Origin: Blautia faecicola
GTDB lineage: Bacteria; Bacillota; Clostridia; Lachnospirales; Lachnospiraceae
Length of the DNA: 64,000 nucleotides
Direction of reading: 5' to 3'
NCBI RefSeq assembly: GCF_004123145.1
Contig: NZ_SDKC01000001.1
Coordinates: forward strand, 3,257,501-3,321,500
Shown here in pieces: positions 1 to 9,509 of this stretch. How positions within the stretch are numbered: the stretch's first letter is position 1; each line of letters begins with the position of its first letter. Below the pieces are notes generated by a model. The model had not been told where the DNA came from, did no database searches, and worked only from the letters and a program-made list of their open reading frames with translations. The position numbers were made by a program, and so were the translations under genes.

Positions 1-698
1 ACCCTGACTTCTCCTTTGCGGGTCTTTTGGAACAGTTCTTTTTTCTTCATATCCGTGTCGGCTTCGTGTATAAATTTTACTTCACTTTCAGGAATACCTC
101 TCTCAATCAGCTTTTTCCTAATGTCGTTATAGACGGAAAATGTTCCGTCATTCTTCGGCGTGGAAAGGTCACAAAACACAAGCTGTGCCGATTTCTTGTC
201 GGCATTTTCTTTCCATATCCGATAGATGTTATCGACGCAGGCATTGATTTTACTGCCCTCAAAATCAGGCAGCATATCATTTAGCATACGCTGGTCAAGA
301 GCCAGTTTTCTTCCATCATTCGTGATTTTCAGCATATTATCTACGCTTGAATCCACACCGCCGCCACGCACCTGCTCGGCTCTCTCTGCAAGGGAAGCAA
401 CCATCTCCTTCTGCATTTCCGACGGCTTTACTGCAATGTTATGGTACTTTGCTTCCGGTACTGGCAGGTTCAACATATCTGCTGTTTTAATGTCCGCTAT
501 CTCCTTGAACATCGCCATTAGTTCAGGCAGGTTATAGAATTTTGCGAACCTTGTCTTTGCTCTGTATCCCGTTCCTTCCGGTGTAAGTTCCACTGCCGTA
601 ATGGTTTCTCCGAAAGTGGAAGCCCAGGCATCAAAGTGCTGCAACCCATTTTTCACAAGCGTGTTGTACTGCAAATATCGCTGTATCGTATAGAGTTC
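1..698 (-). CDS. ICE methylase/SNF2 helicase, 3' exon (partial, continues left of window)
   Basis: This is the continuation of the large helicase gene downstream of the group II intron. Read on the minus strand from 698, the frame is open to the window edge (about 232 codons). It begins ELYTIQRYLQY, the expected continuation of the SNF2 motif GTPISNSMV that ends the upstream exon. Further on are helicase-C-type stretches such as SAQLVFCDLSTPKNDG. Joining base 3207 to base 698 restores one frame reading NSMVELYT. Without splicing, ribosomes leaving the first exon stop within a few codons of the intron. The C-terminus and stop are not in the window. Confidence 0.85.
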
Positions 699-760
699 AT
701 AAGGTAGGAAACGCCACGCCATACTTCCTTTCGTCAGCGGTCTTGGCGTAACCCCCTCCA

Positions 761-794
761 GAACCGTGCTTACACCTCTCGATGTACACGGCTC
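761..794 (-). ncRNA. Group II intron domain V catalytic hairpin
   Basis: This 34-nt hairpin opens with GAGCCGTGTAC and closes with GCACGGTTC on the minus strand. It has the standard length and the AGC-type catalytic base region of group II introns. It sits between the end of the intron-encoded protein and the intron 3' splice site, where domain V belongs. Domain VI and the splice site follow at 699-760. Confidence 0.88.
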
Positions 795-802
795 GCCATC
801 TT

Positions 803-2617
803 TCATAATTCAAGTGATTTTAGCTTTGCTTCTTCATAGCATTTCGGGCAGAGAGCCAATGACTTCCGCCTTTTCTGTAACATCAGTTCATCAAATTCGT
901 TATCAGCGTTTAAATCTTTTAAGCGTTTTACATGGTGCATATACACTTTCACGGGGCTTGCTCCGCACATCTCGCATTGTCCGCTTTTTAAACGTCCTGC
1001 CAGACTATTCGGTCTTATCCGCCCTCTGTACTTCGGCATAATGTCTACAAATTCGGGAGCGATATTCTTGTTACGCCTGAATCCCTCATTGTAAAATTCA
1101 TATCGCTTTGTTCCACTCTTGGTTTTATAATCTGCGCCGAAGTCGCCCTTTTCACTGCGGTACTTCTTATACGTCTTCATAACAGAAGAATTATATTTTG
1201 CCGCCAGCGTTTTTAGGCAACTGCCACGCATGATAGAATGGAATTTTCCCAGATTGCATACATTGATTGCCAATCTGTAATAGTTGTACAAACCTCTGAT
1301 TTCTGAATTATACTTGCTGATGATTGCCACATCATCCAATGGCATAAGTGCCCCTCTGTGGAGCGGTTTCCAATTCTCTTTGCCGTTCTCGTCCTTTTTG
1401 ATTTTAAATGCTCCGTATTCATGCAGTTTTGCAATCCATTTTTCTTTCGGCATATATAACTGCACTTTTCCATACCACACCCGTTGTAAGCCTTTTTTCG
1501 TCCGCTTCGTATCCTGACTTCTTGATATTCTTATGTCGTATCCAAGATAACGCACCTTTTCAGAGGAATGGGTAACGTGAGTTTTCTCCTCTGACATCGT
1601 AAGATTTAACTTGTCTTTCAGAAATATCCTCACCTGTTCCTTGATATTTTCGGCATCCTGCTTTGAGCCTGTTATCGAAATCAGAAAGTCATCAGCGTAA
1701 CGGTTGTATTGAAGCCTTTTGTAACTCTTATCCATTTCATCTAAATGCGGCGTGGACAGCATCACTTTTCTTGCTTCTTTAAATGTGGTCAGGTTTGCTT
1801 CTGTGCGCTCTGTTTCCAGATTTTTCTGCGCTTTCCGATAAGCCCAGCGTACCTTATCATGGTCTTTGTGGACTTTACGGTTTCTTGTATCGCCTTTGTC
1901 AAAACTTTTTTTCATCTTCCCCATAAACTCATCGAGTTCATTTAGGTAGATGTTTGCAAGTATCGGACTGACACCGGAGCCCTGCGGACTGCCGGAGTAC
2001 GTTTCATGGTATGTCCACTGTTCCATATATCCTGCCCTTAAAAATTTCCACATCAGCGATATGAATGCTTCATCTTTTATGCGTTTTCTCAGAAGCTGTA
2101 TTGTGATATGGTGGTCGAAGCTGTCAAAGCAAGCCTTAATATCTCCCTCGATTATCCACTTTGCGCCAGTAAACAGCGTTACAATTTCTTTTAATGCTGT
2201 ATGGCAGCTTCTTTTCGGTCTAAAACCATGTGAATTATCGGAGAATGTCGGCTCATAAATTGCTTCTAATATCATACGGACGACTTCCTGCAACAGTTTA
2301 TCGTCCGTTGACGGAATCCCCAATGGGCGCTTTTTATTGCTATTTTTCTTCGCAATATAGACACGCCTTGCTGGGTTCGGCTGGTATGAATGGTCTCTTA
2401 ATTTTGCAATGAGTTTTTCAATGCGCTCCATGCTCATACCGTCAAGAGTGAGTCCGTCTGCCCCTGCCGTCATGCTCCCCTGAGAGGTCGCAATATTTTG
2501 GTATGCGAGCAGATAGAACTCTGGATTGTACAGGTTACGGTATAATCTCTCGTACCTGTATTCTTTGTTTTTTGCTTTTTCACTTAAACTTTTCAATACA
2601 TTTTCGGGACTTCTCAT
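803..2617 (-). CDS. ltrA: Group II intron-encoded reverse transcriptase/maturase with HNH endonuclease
   Basis: This 604-aa protein supports splicing and retrohoming of its host intron. Visible parts in order are an N-terminal RT0-like region, RT fingers/palm with the catalytic YADD motif at about residues 307-310, a maturase (domain X) region around 430-500, and a C-terminal HNH-type zinc endonuclease. The last part shows CEMCGAS, MHHVKRLKDLN and LCPKC from about residue 545. The endonuclease and YADD are intact, so an active mobile intron is expected. It lies in intron domain IV, between the 5' ribozyme domains and domain V. The symbol is used in the family sense. Confidence 0.92.
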   Translation of the reverse strand: MRSPENVLKSLSEKAKNKEYRYERLYRNLYNPEFYLLAYQNIATSQGSMTAGADGLTLDGMSMERIEKLIAKLRDHSYQPNPARRVYIAKKNSNKKRPLGIPSTDDKLLQEVVRMILEAIYEPTFSDNSHGFRPKRSCHTALKEIVTLFTGAKWIIEGDIKACFDSFDHHITIQLLRKRIKDEAFISLMWKFLRAGYMEQWTYHETYSGSPQGSGVSPILANIYLNELDEFMGKMKKSFDKGDTRNRKVHKDHDKVRWAYRKAQKNLETERTEANLTTFKEARKVMLSTPHLDEMDKSYKRLQYNRYADDFLISITGSKQDAENIKEQVRIFLKDKLNLTMSEEKTHVTHSSEKVRYLGYDIRISRSQDTKRTKKGLQRVWYGKVQLYMPKEKWIAKLHEYGAFKIKKDENGKENWKPLHRGALMPLDDVAIISKYNSEIRGLYNYYRLAINVCNLGKFHSIMRGSCLKTLAAKYNSSVMKTYKKYRSEKGDFGADYKTKSGTKRYEFYNEGFRRNKNIAPEFVDIMPKYRGRIRPNSLAGRLKSGQCEMCGASPVKVYMHHVKRLKDLNADNEFDELMLQKRRKSLALCPKCYEEAKLKSLEL

Positions 2618-3206
2618 AATGCCTCACGCACCTTTCCTTGTTATTTGTATTGAAGAAAGACTGTCTCCCTTCGCCATGTGGACGGCTTTCCCGCCCTCGG
2701 ACTACTACGGAGACTCTGTTGCCATAGTAAATATTCAGAGTCGCTTTTTCTCATAACACTCATAGCCGATATTTCGGCGTTTTACCGTAGGCAATCCCCG
2801 TTTAGAACTGTAATAACATAAGCATGCTACGATTTCGGATGTGACGTTCGCCGTTTTCCATTATCCTATGGCTGATTTACTCTGGGTATCTTGTGGGTAC
2901 GCATGGCCGACTCATATCCACCAGAATACATGCGAGTATAACTTCCTTACGCATGGAGCAACATTTTGCCCAATCTCCGACTGTCATTCAGGCAGTTTAG
3001 CTTTCATCCTTATTCATAACTTTTCGTCACTACCACGCAAACACTTTGGAAGTTTCCGTGTTTCGTGCCCTCCGACATGCTACACTCCCCGTCGGGTTTC
3101 CCCTTTCGGATAAGTCGGGTGACGATAGGGTGCGGATTATTCCGCTTTAATACCTTGCCCTATTACTTGCTCAAGGTAAGATTATTACAGCCCCTTACGG
3201 GCGCAC

Positions 3207-6200
3207 CACCATACTGTTTGAGATAGGTGTACCCGTTGCAAATACGGTTCCTCGTCCTCCGGTAATCTCGTCAAGGTAACGACACTTCATAAAGAGGTCG
3301 GAAGATTTCTGTGCTTCCGTCTGTGCGATACCTCCCACATTACGCATTTTTGTATAAAGATAAAGGTTCTTGTAATAATGGCTTTCATCAACAAAAAGCC
3401 TGTCTACACCAAGTTCCTCAAAGGTTACAACATCATCTTTTTTCGTCTGGTCATTGAGTTTATCAAGTTTCTGCTTGATGGATTTTTTTGACTTTTCAAG
3501 CTGTTTTATGGAGAAGTTTTCCCCTCGGTTTCGCTTGAGTTCTGCAATTCCTCCGGTTATCTCCTCAAGCTGTTGTTCAAGAATTGCCCTCTGTCTTTCA
3601 ATGGACATCGGGATTTTTTCAAACTGTGAATGCCCGATGATAACTGCGTCATAATCTCCGGTTGCAATCCTGCCGCAGAACTTTTTACGGTTCTTGGTTT
3701 CAAAATCTTTCTTCGTAGCAACAAGGATATTCGCCGCCGGATAGAGCTGCAAATACTCTGCCGCCCATTGTTCGGTCAAGTGATTTGGTACAACAAACAG
3801 TGACTTGTTACAAAGCCCAAGCCTTTTCGACTCCTGTGCTGCCGCTACCATTTCAAAAGTTTTTCCTGCTCCGACTGCGTGTGCAAGAAGCGTATTTCCT
3901 CCGTAAAGGATGTGGGCAACTGCATTTTTCTGATGTTCCCTGAGTTCGATTTCAGGGTTCATACCATTGAAAATAATATGGCTTCCATCATACTCACGGG
4001 GTCTGACGCTGTTGAACTTCTCATTATAGAACTTGCAAAGCCTTTCCCTTCGTTCAGGGTCAGACCATATCCAGTCCTGAAATTCCTGCTTAATCATTTC
4101 CTGCTTCGACTGAGCAATCGCAGTTTCCTTTTTATTCAGGACAGCCTTTTTCCTACCCTCATCATCTTCGATATAATCAAAGATACGCACATCTTTTAAG
4201 TTCAGCGTTTCCTCGATAATCTTATAGGCATTGATGCGGGAAGTTCCGTAAGTGTTATATGCCCTTACATTTCCTTTGTCGTAAGATTTACCCTCAATGT
4301 TCCACTCACTCGTAAAAGGAGAGAAGTGAACTTTGATATTCCACTGTGCATATCGTGGTGTTTCAAGCAAATGAAAGATAAACTCCTGCACATCGTCCGG
4401 CGGCAGCCAAGTTGCACCAAGTCGTACGGAAATCTCACTTGCAGTCAGGTCTTTCGGCTGCACCTTTTGAAGTGCTTCCACATTGACCTTATAATCTTCC
4501 GGATAGAGTTCTGCCGAGTTCTTTGCAATCCTCAGCTTCTCCCTGACATTACCCGAAAGATATTCATCAGCCATCAGATACTTCGGTTCGTAAGAGTTTC
4601 CATACTCATAAAGCGGATTTAGGAAGATAACACCCTTCAAATCCTCAAAGATTTCATTCTCCGATTTACCGGAAAGCTCCATCATATAGTCCATATCAAT
4701 CGTGGCTTTTTCTCCAAGCGATACCGCCAACGCTTCGCTTGCCGTATCAACAGAAGTAACCGGAGTATGCGGCTTAATTGTCCTTTTAGAAAACATATCA
4801 GCCTTACGTTCCAGTTCTCCGTCCTCTCCGATTATCTCCAATGCGGAAAGCAGAGAGAATGAACTGTCCTGCGAAAAAGCAGAAGTATTTGCACGGCTGT
4901 TAATGAGTCCGTACTTACCTGAAAAGGTATCATAAAGTCTGTTTAATCTCTCCTGCTCCGCTTTGATTTCGCTGTCAGGGTAATCTTCTGTCTGCAATTC
5001 AATCAGCGTTCTGACGGAATTTCTAATAGCAATCATACCCTTAATTCGGTTCTCTGCGGTTGCCGATACCTCCACCGGAGTCATACGGGAATTTTCACGA
5101 TAGTAGATTTTATCGTCCACCACCGTATAGGAAAAGTTTCTCACTGTCGGGTCTGCCGGAATAGAATTATCTTCCTCCTCCAGTTCTTCCTCGGCTTCAT
5201 ATTCCGTGATTTCCCCGTGAATATTTGCGACTGCTTCATCAAGCTGTGCTGCAAGGTCTGCATTTTCATACGGTACACAAGTTGCTTCCATACCGAAACG
5301 CCCCGATACCATTTTCATTTCTCCAAGTATCATTTCGGGGTGCTGCACAAAATAAGAGTTCATCTTAATTCCGTTCTCATCGGTATCAAGATGAACCCAA
5401 TCCGGCTCAATATCTATCAGTCTGTCACGCTTTTGCAGGATAAGAATATCCGAAACGACTTCCGTTCCTGCATTACCCTTAAAGGTATTATTCGGCAATC
5501 GAATTGCTCCAAGAAGCTCTGCTCTCTGTGCAATATACTTTCGTACTGCTAAAGTTTCCTTATCCATTGTGCCTTTGCTCGTTACAAGAGCCATCACACC
5601 GCCGGGTCTTAACTTATCAAGGGACTTTGCAAAAAAGTAATCGTGTATCAGGAACTTATACTTGTCATATCTTTTATCCGATACCTTAAAATCTCCAAAA
5701 GGCACATTACCAACCACTCCATCAAAAAAGCTGTCCGGCAAATTGGTTTCTTCAAATCCTTGTGCCGCAATGGTTGTTTTCTGATAAAGCTGCTGTGCAA
5801 TCCCTGCGGAAATCCTATCAAGTTCCACACCGTAAATCTTACTGTCCTGCATTGTGTCCGGCAGCATACCGATGAAATTACCGATACCGCAGGACGGTTC
5901 TAACAAGTTGCCCTCCTTAAATCCCATCTGCTCCATTGCCTTATAAATAGCTGTGATTACTTCGGGCGGCGTGTAGAACGCAGTCAATGTGCTTTCTCTT
6001 GCTGAAGCATATTCCTCCGGTGTTAATACCGAAGAAAGTTCCAGATATTCCGTTGCCCACGCTGAATTATTTTCATCAAAGGCTTCTGAAAGTCCACCCC
6101 AACCGACATACTTTGATAAAACAATCTGTTCTTCAGGCGTGGCAAATCTGTTTTCTTCCTGACATTTTTTGAGAAGCTGTATTGCCATAATATTTCTGCG

Positions 6201-8735
6201 GAAGCGTTCCTTTTTACCAACCGTTTCAACCTCATTTTCTCTGAGATTAAAGGTATGACGGTCTGCCATAGGCACATCAGGGTGCAGGTCAAAGCCTTTG
6301 ACCTTTTTCTTCTGCTCCCAAGCGGGAACTACCGGCTCAGGCTCTTTATCATAACCGTTTCCTATGCGATACCCCTGCTTATACATCTCATCATAGCTGT
6401 CAAAACCTGACTGCGAAGCTACTATCTCTCGATAATCCTCTATCGGCACACTGCCCATATTGGTCTGAACTTCTGTGACTGAAGATTTTTCTGCTTCCGA
6501 AACAAGGCTCTGCATTGTATCCTGCGTGCAGTCTGTAAAATCTGGTTTTTCTAAAAAACGGCTTTCTGCTTCCGAAAACCATTCCGTTCCGACATCAGCA
6601 AGTGTCTGATTGGCGATACTTCCAAGCCTATCAAAAAACTCATTAGATGTCTGACTGTCTTTTGCTATCTCTGTGATTTCATCAAAATTCAGTATATTTG
6701 TGACATACTGTCCTCCGGCTGCACTATCCGGATTATAATAAATCCAAGTAACAGTTGCATTATCCTGATTGATAAAAAAAGCATCGTTATAATCGACAGT
6801 TACATTTCTTTCTTCGGTTGGTACTTCTTTTACAATCAAATGCTCATTCATTGGATTTTCACGCACTTTTTCATCAAACTCTATGTGTGAAAATTCCTTG
6901 TTAAACAACGGCATATCATAGTCATAGAGCATTACTCTCTCGTCATCAATAGATAAAATTTCATACTCAGAAGCACCGATATACACCTTATCGCCAAGAT
7001 GATATTCATACTCCACATCTTGCGGCATTTCCTGTTCTTCAGGCTCTTTTTGGGCTGGTACGGTGGACATCACTTCACGATTTTCAACCTGTTCTGCTAC
7101 TCTTGCACGCTTCACTTCCTGCTCAGCGAGCCATTCAGGATAGTTCCACCATTCTTTTTTATTCAGGTATCTGTCATCGCTGATAAGGCGACCAATTTCC
7201 TTTGCAACCTCCGTCCAATTCATACGAATCTCTGGTGCATTTTCCTCATAACCTTTTCGGATACGGACACCCTTTGCATCGCAATCATAATTATAGTCCG
7301 AAACACCACCTGCGTATGTTCCTCCGCCAGTGCCATACTCTTTTTTTAGAAAATCGGCATTTTCTTTAAGCGATAAACTCTTTTGATACTGCTCATAAAT
7401 ACGGTACTTTCCATTCGCAAAGCCGCTTCCACTCGCAAGATAATTATCTATAATTTCTTTTGGAATAGAAAAAGCAGAGGTTGTTTGTTCCTCTGCTCGT
7501 TCTTGTATAAAGGATAATTGCCCGCCCATATCCGGCAACGGTTTTATATCTTCTAAGCGAATATCACTTCCGCTTTCACGATTTCCTGTGCCGAGCTGCG
7601 AAGGGAGTTCATCAGACAAACCCATTTCATCATATCCTCTGCTTTCATCTGTTCGGTCACTCCCTCTTTCTGTGCCATCTGGTTCAGGATTGTTTCCTCC
7701 ATCTTGCTGGCTCTCTGTTCCACTTCCGCCAAGTGCTGTGTCAGTTCGCCCCTCGTCAGGAGATTGTAGTAAAGGACTCTGTGATGTTCCTTCAGAAACT
7801 TTCTCCTCATCTGAGCGTATCTGCCCAAAGTCACTTCCGGCTGCTGTGGAAGTTTCAGGTTCGGAAGGCTGTAATCGCCCACCATTGTGTAGGTCAGTTC
7901 GTTCATTGTCCAAACTCCTTTCGTCGTTATTTTCAACCTTATTGTATTCATTTCTGTCCTGACCGACAATTATGCGATTTTGACGGTTAAGTGCGGTAAT
8001 TGTTTTAGACACTTCCGTCAATCCCATTTCTGCAATATCACTGGTAGCAAAGCCAAGTGCATTGAGTGTTTCCTGCGTATTGAAGTTGGTAACATCTCTG
8101 AAATCATCAAGTTCAAAATAGCCGTCCGTATCAACACCAAGCCTTGACATCATCATATATGCCACACTGTTTGCTACGACATTTTTATAAATGGAAGCCA
8201 CAATATCATTGTCTACTTCCTCAAGGAAACTGCCTTCGGTTGCATAGTAAAGGTCTTGCAGATAATCAGGAATATTATCCTCTGCCGCATTTCTTGCAGC
8301 TCCCATAATTGCTTCGGCAAGACTGCTCTTATTCTCAATCTCTCCGAAAGTGCTTTCCAATGTTTCAATCACATCTGCTTCGTATTCCTGACGCATATCC
8401 CAAATCGGGACTGTTCTCGAATATTTGCTTTCGTGGGTGTCTGAAATATCAAAGTAATGCGTCAGTCTTTGCCTTGTACGGTTCTCATCAGCAAAAACAG
8501 CAATACCTCTTGCACCTCGGTTGACCCATCTGCCAAAAATTCTGTTCCACTGCTCTATCTCAAGAACCGCTGTTGCATCAGGTCGCTGTGCATATACAAG
8601 AAGCTGCTCGTCATAGCGTAACTTATAATTTCGGCAAGCCGAAGCCAAGAATGCCTGCCAGTTCTGAGGATTTGATACAACCGTTTTGCAGGTGCGGTTG
8701 TAAAGCTCAGAAATAAGGTCATATTTTCGTGCCAT
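3207..8735 (-). CDS. ICE DNA methylase/SNF2-type helicase, 5' exon
   Basis: This is a giant conjugative-element protein; the 5' exon alone encodes 1843 aa. An uncharacterised N-terminal region is followed by a polar linker (about 255-400). An N6-adenine methylase-like domain shows motif I LEPSCGIGNF near 940 and NVPFG in place of NPPF near 1010. An SNF2 helicase follows, with the Walker A variant AHAVGAGKT near 1615, DESH near 1780 and FATGTPISNSM at the exon end. The family is standard in Tn1549-like ICEs and is presumed to act on element DNA during transfer. The start has a good site (AAGGAGG). The gene is interrupted by a group II intron and overprinted by a TnpV-like ORF. Confidence 0.88.
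7553..7906 (-). CDS. tnpV: TnpV-like protein, overprinted inside the helicase linker in another frame
   Basis: This 117-aa ORF lies on the same strand as the helicase but in a different frame. Its protein closely fits the TnpV family of transposon-encoded proteins: YTMVGDYSLPNLKLP, GRYAQMRRKFLKEH, VLYYNLLTRGEL, and a C-terminal KEGVTEQ...MKWVCLMNSLRSSAQEIV. The ATG at 7906 has its own ribosome site, AAAGGAG, eight bases upstream. The helicase frame over the same bases gives a low-complexity S/E/D/G/T-rich linker, which looks like the by-product frame. The molecular function of TnpV is unknown. Confidence 0.75.
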   Translation of the reverse strand: MNELTYTMVGDYSLPNLKLPQQPEVTLGRYAQMRRKFLKEHHRVLYYNLLTRGELTQHLAEVEQRASKMEETILNQMAQKEGVTEQMKAEDMMKWVCLMNSLRSSAQEIVKAEVIFA

Positions 8736-8760
8736 TACCCTTGCACCTCCTTATCGTTTC

Positions 8761-9039
8761 TTATCTCTGCTCCTGCATAGCAGGCTCTTTCTTTTCATTG
8801 TTACCTCTGTTATTTTTTACTGCTTCATCAGAACCTCCGCCCAAATACGAAAAGAGTTTACCGGACTTTGTATTCTTCTGAAGTTCCATAATCACACCCA
8901 TATCGGGAATAGTGATATTTGGAATTTTCAGGATTGCTTCCATATCAAGCTGCTGCAACTTTTTCTCCGTATCACAACCGGAGTCAAAGAGTTTATTCAG
9001 CACCTTGACCTTATTCTGAAAAGTTGCTTTGTCTTTCAC
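8761..9039 (-). CDS. Small conserved ICE protein of unknown function
   Basis: This 92-aa protein starts at a GTG codon preceded by GGAGGTATTTTC. It is predicted soluble, with a helical N-terminal half, the segment KIPNITIPDMGVIMELQ and a charged Q/E/N-rich tail. No catalytic motif is visible. It sits 25 bp upstream of the helicase gene and just downstream of another small ICE gene, so the three are probably co-transcribed. I recognise it only as the type of small orphan common in this part of Tn1549-like elements. Confidence 0.7.
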   Translation of the reverse strand: MKDKATFQNKVKVLNKLFDSGCDTEKKLQQLDMEAILKIPNITIPDMGVIMELQKNTKSGKLFSYLGGGSDEAVKNNRGNNEKKEPAMQEQR

Positions 9040-9051
9040 GAAAATACCTCC

Positions 9052-9348
9052 TTAACCAATGTTGATTACAATAGAAATACCGCCACTTTGTTCTTCTTTC
9101 TGCGGATTGCGTGAATACTCAGGAAAAAGGGACTGTACTCTCTGCCTTGCCCTGCGTATGGTTTCAAAGCAAGGAAGTCCGTATGCTCTGTAATTAAATA
9201 CAATATCTTCAAGCGGAAGTTTTCCGGCAGGAATATATCCGTATCGGTTGTAATAATGCAGAATGAGAAGCATATCATCATACCTCGACATCGGGCATTC
9301 CTTTAAGATTTCAAGCACTCGGCTCTCAACCGTTTTCTGTTGTTTCAT
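9052..9348 (-). CDS. Small conserved ICE/phage-type protein
   Basis: This 98-aa protein contains the segment GLPCFETIRRARQRVQSLFPEY. That F-E-T-I-R-R-x-R-Q pattern recurs in small phage and ICE proteins of unknown function. The N-terminal half is helical and may be a small DNA-binding fold, but no helix-turn-helix can be called with confidence. The ribosome site GGAGG directly follows the T-tract of the terminator that closes the adhesin operon, so its expression may depend on read-through or a nearby start. It ends 12 bp before the next gene. Confidence 0.7.
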   Translation of the reverse strand: MKQQKTVESRVLEILKECPMSRYDDMLLILHYYNRYGYIPAGKLPLEDIVFNYRAYGLPCFETIRRARQRVQSLFPEYSRNPQKEEQSGGISIVINIG

Positions 9349-9360
9349 AGTGTTCCTCCA

Positions 9361-9395
9361 AAAAAAAAGGGACAGAGTTTTTTATGCTCTGCCCC
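9361..9395 (-). terminator. Rho-independent terminator after the adhesin/membrane-peptide operon
   Basis: On the minus strand a GGGGCAGAG / CTCTGTCCC stem is followed by eight T residues. The T-run runs straight into the ribosome site of the next gene, so the terminator also sits in that gene's leader. Confidence 0.8.
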
Positions 9396-9419
9396 GACTG
9401 GTTAATATTCGGTTATTTC

Positions 9420-9509
9420 TTACTTCTTACGGTTTTTAACCTGAAGAAAGATAAAGCCGCCGACAATAACGGCGACTAATGCGATAGCGATAATTGTCTT
9501 TGCTTCCAT
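9420..9509 (-). CDS. 29-aa single-pass membrane peptide coupled to the adhesin
   Basis: The ATG overlaps the adhesin stop codon as TAATG, and a strong GGAGGG site lies nine bases upstream within the end of the adhesin gene. The product starts MEAKTIIAIALVAVIVGG and continues with FIFLQVKNRKK: one hydrophobic helix of about 17 residues with a short basic cytoplasmic tail. A terminator follows directly. The start-stop overlap and clean ribosome site make this a real gene even though it is very short. Function is unknown; adhesin secretion or anchoring is a guess from position only. Confidence 0.72.
   Translation of the reverse strand: MEAKTIIAIALVAVIVGGFIFLQVKNRKK

Larger units (their letters stand above)
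699..3206 (-). mobile_element. Group II intron, complete, inserted in the ICE helicase gene
   Basis: The intron 5' end is GTGCGCCCG (first base at 3206), which fits the GUGYG consensus. The 3' end is CCTTAT at 699, after a domain V hairpin and a domain VI region. Removing 699-3206 (2508 nt) joins ...NSMV to ELYTIQRY in frame, which fixes both splice points. An intron-encoded reverse transcriptase/maturase/HNH protein occupies 803-2617. All expected parts are present, so the copy is likely functional. Bases 2618-3206 form the 5' ribozyme domains I-III and hold no credible gene. Confidence 0.9.
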
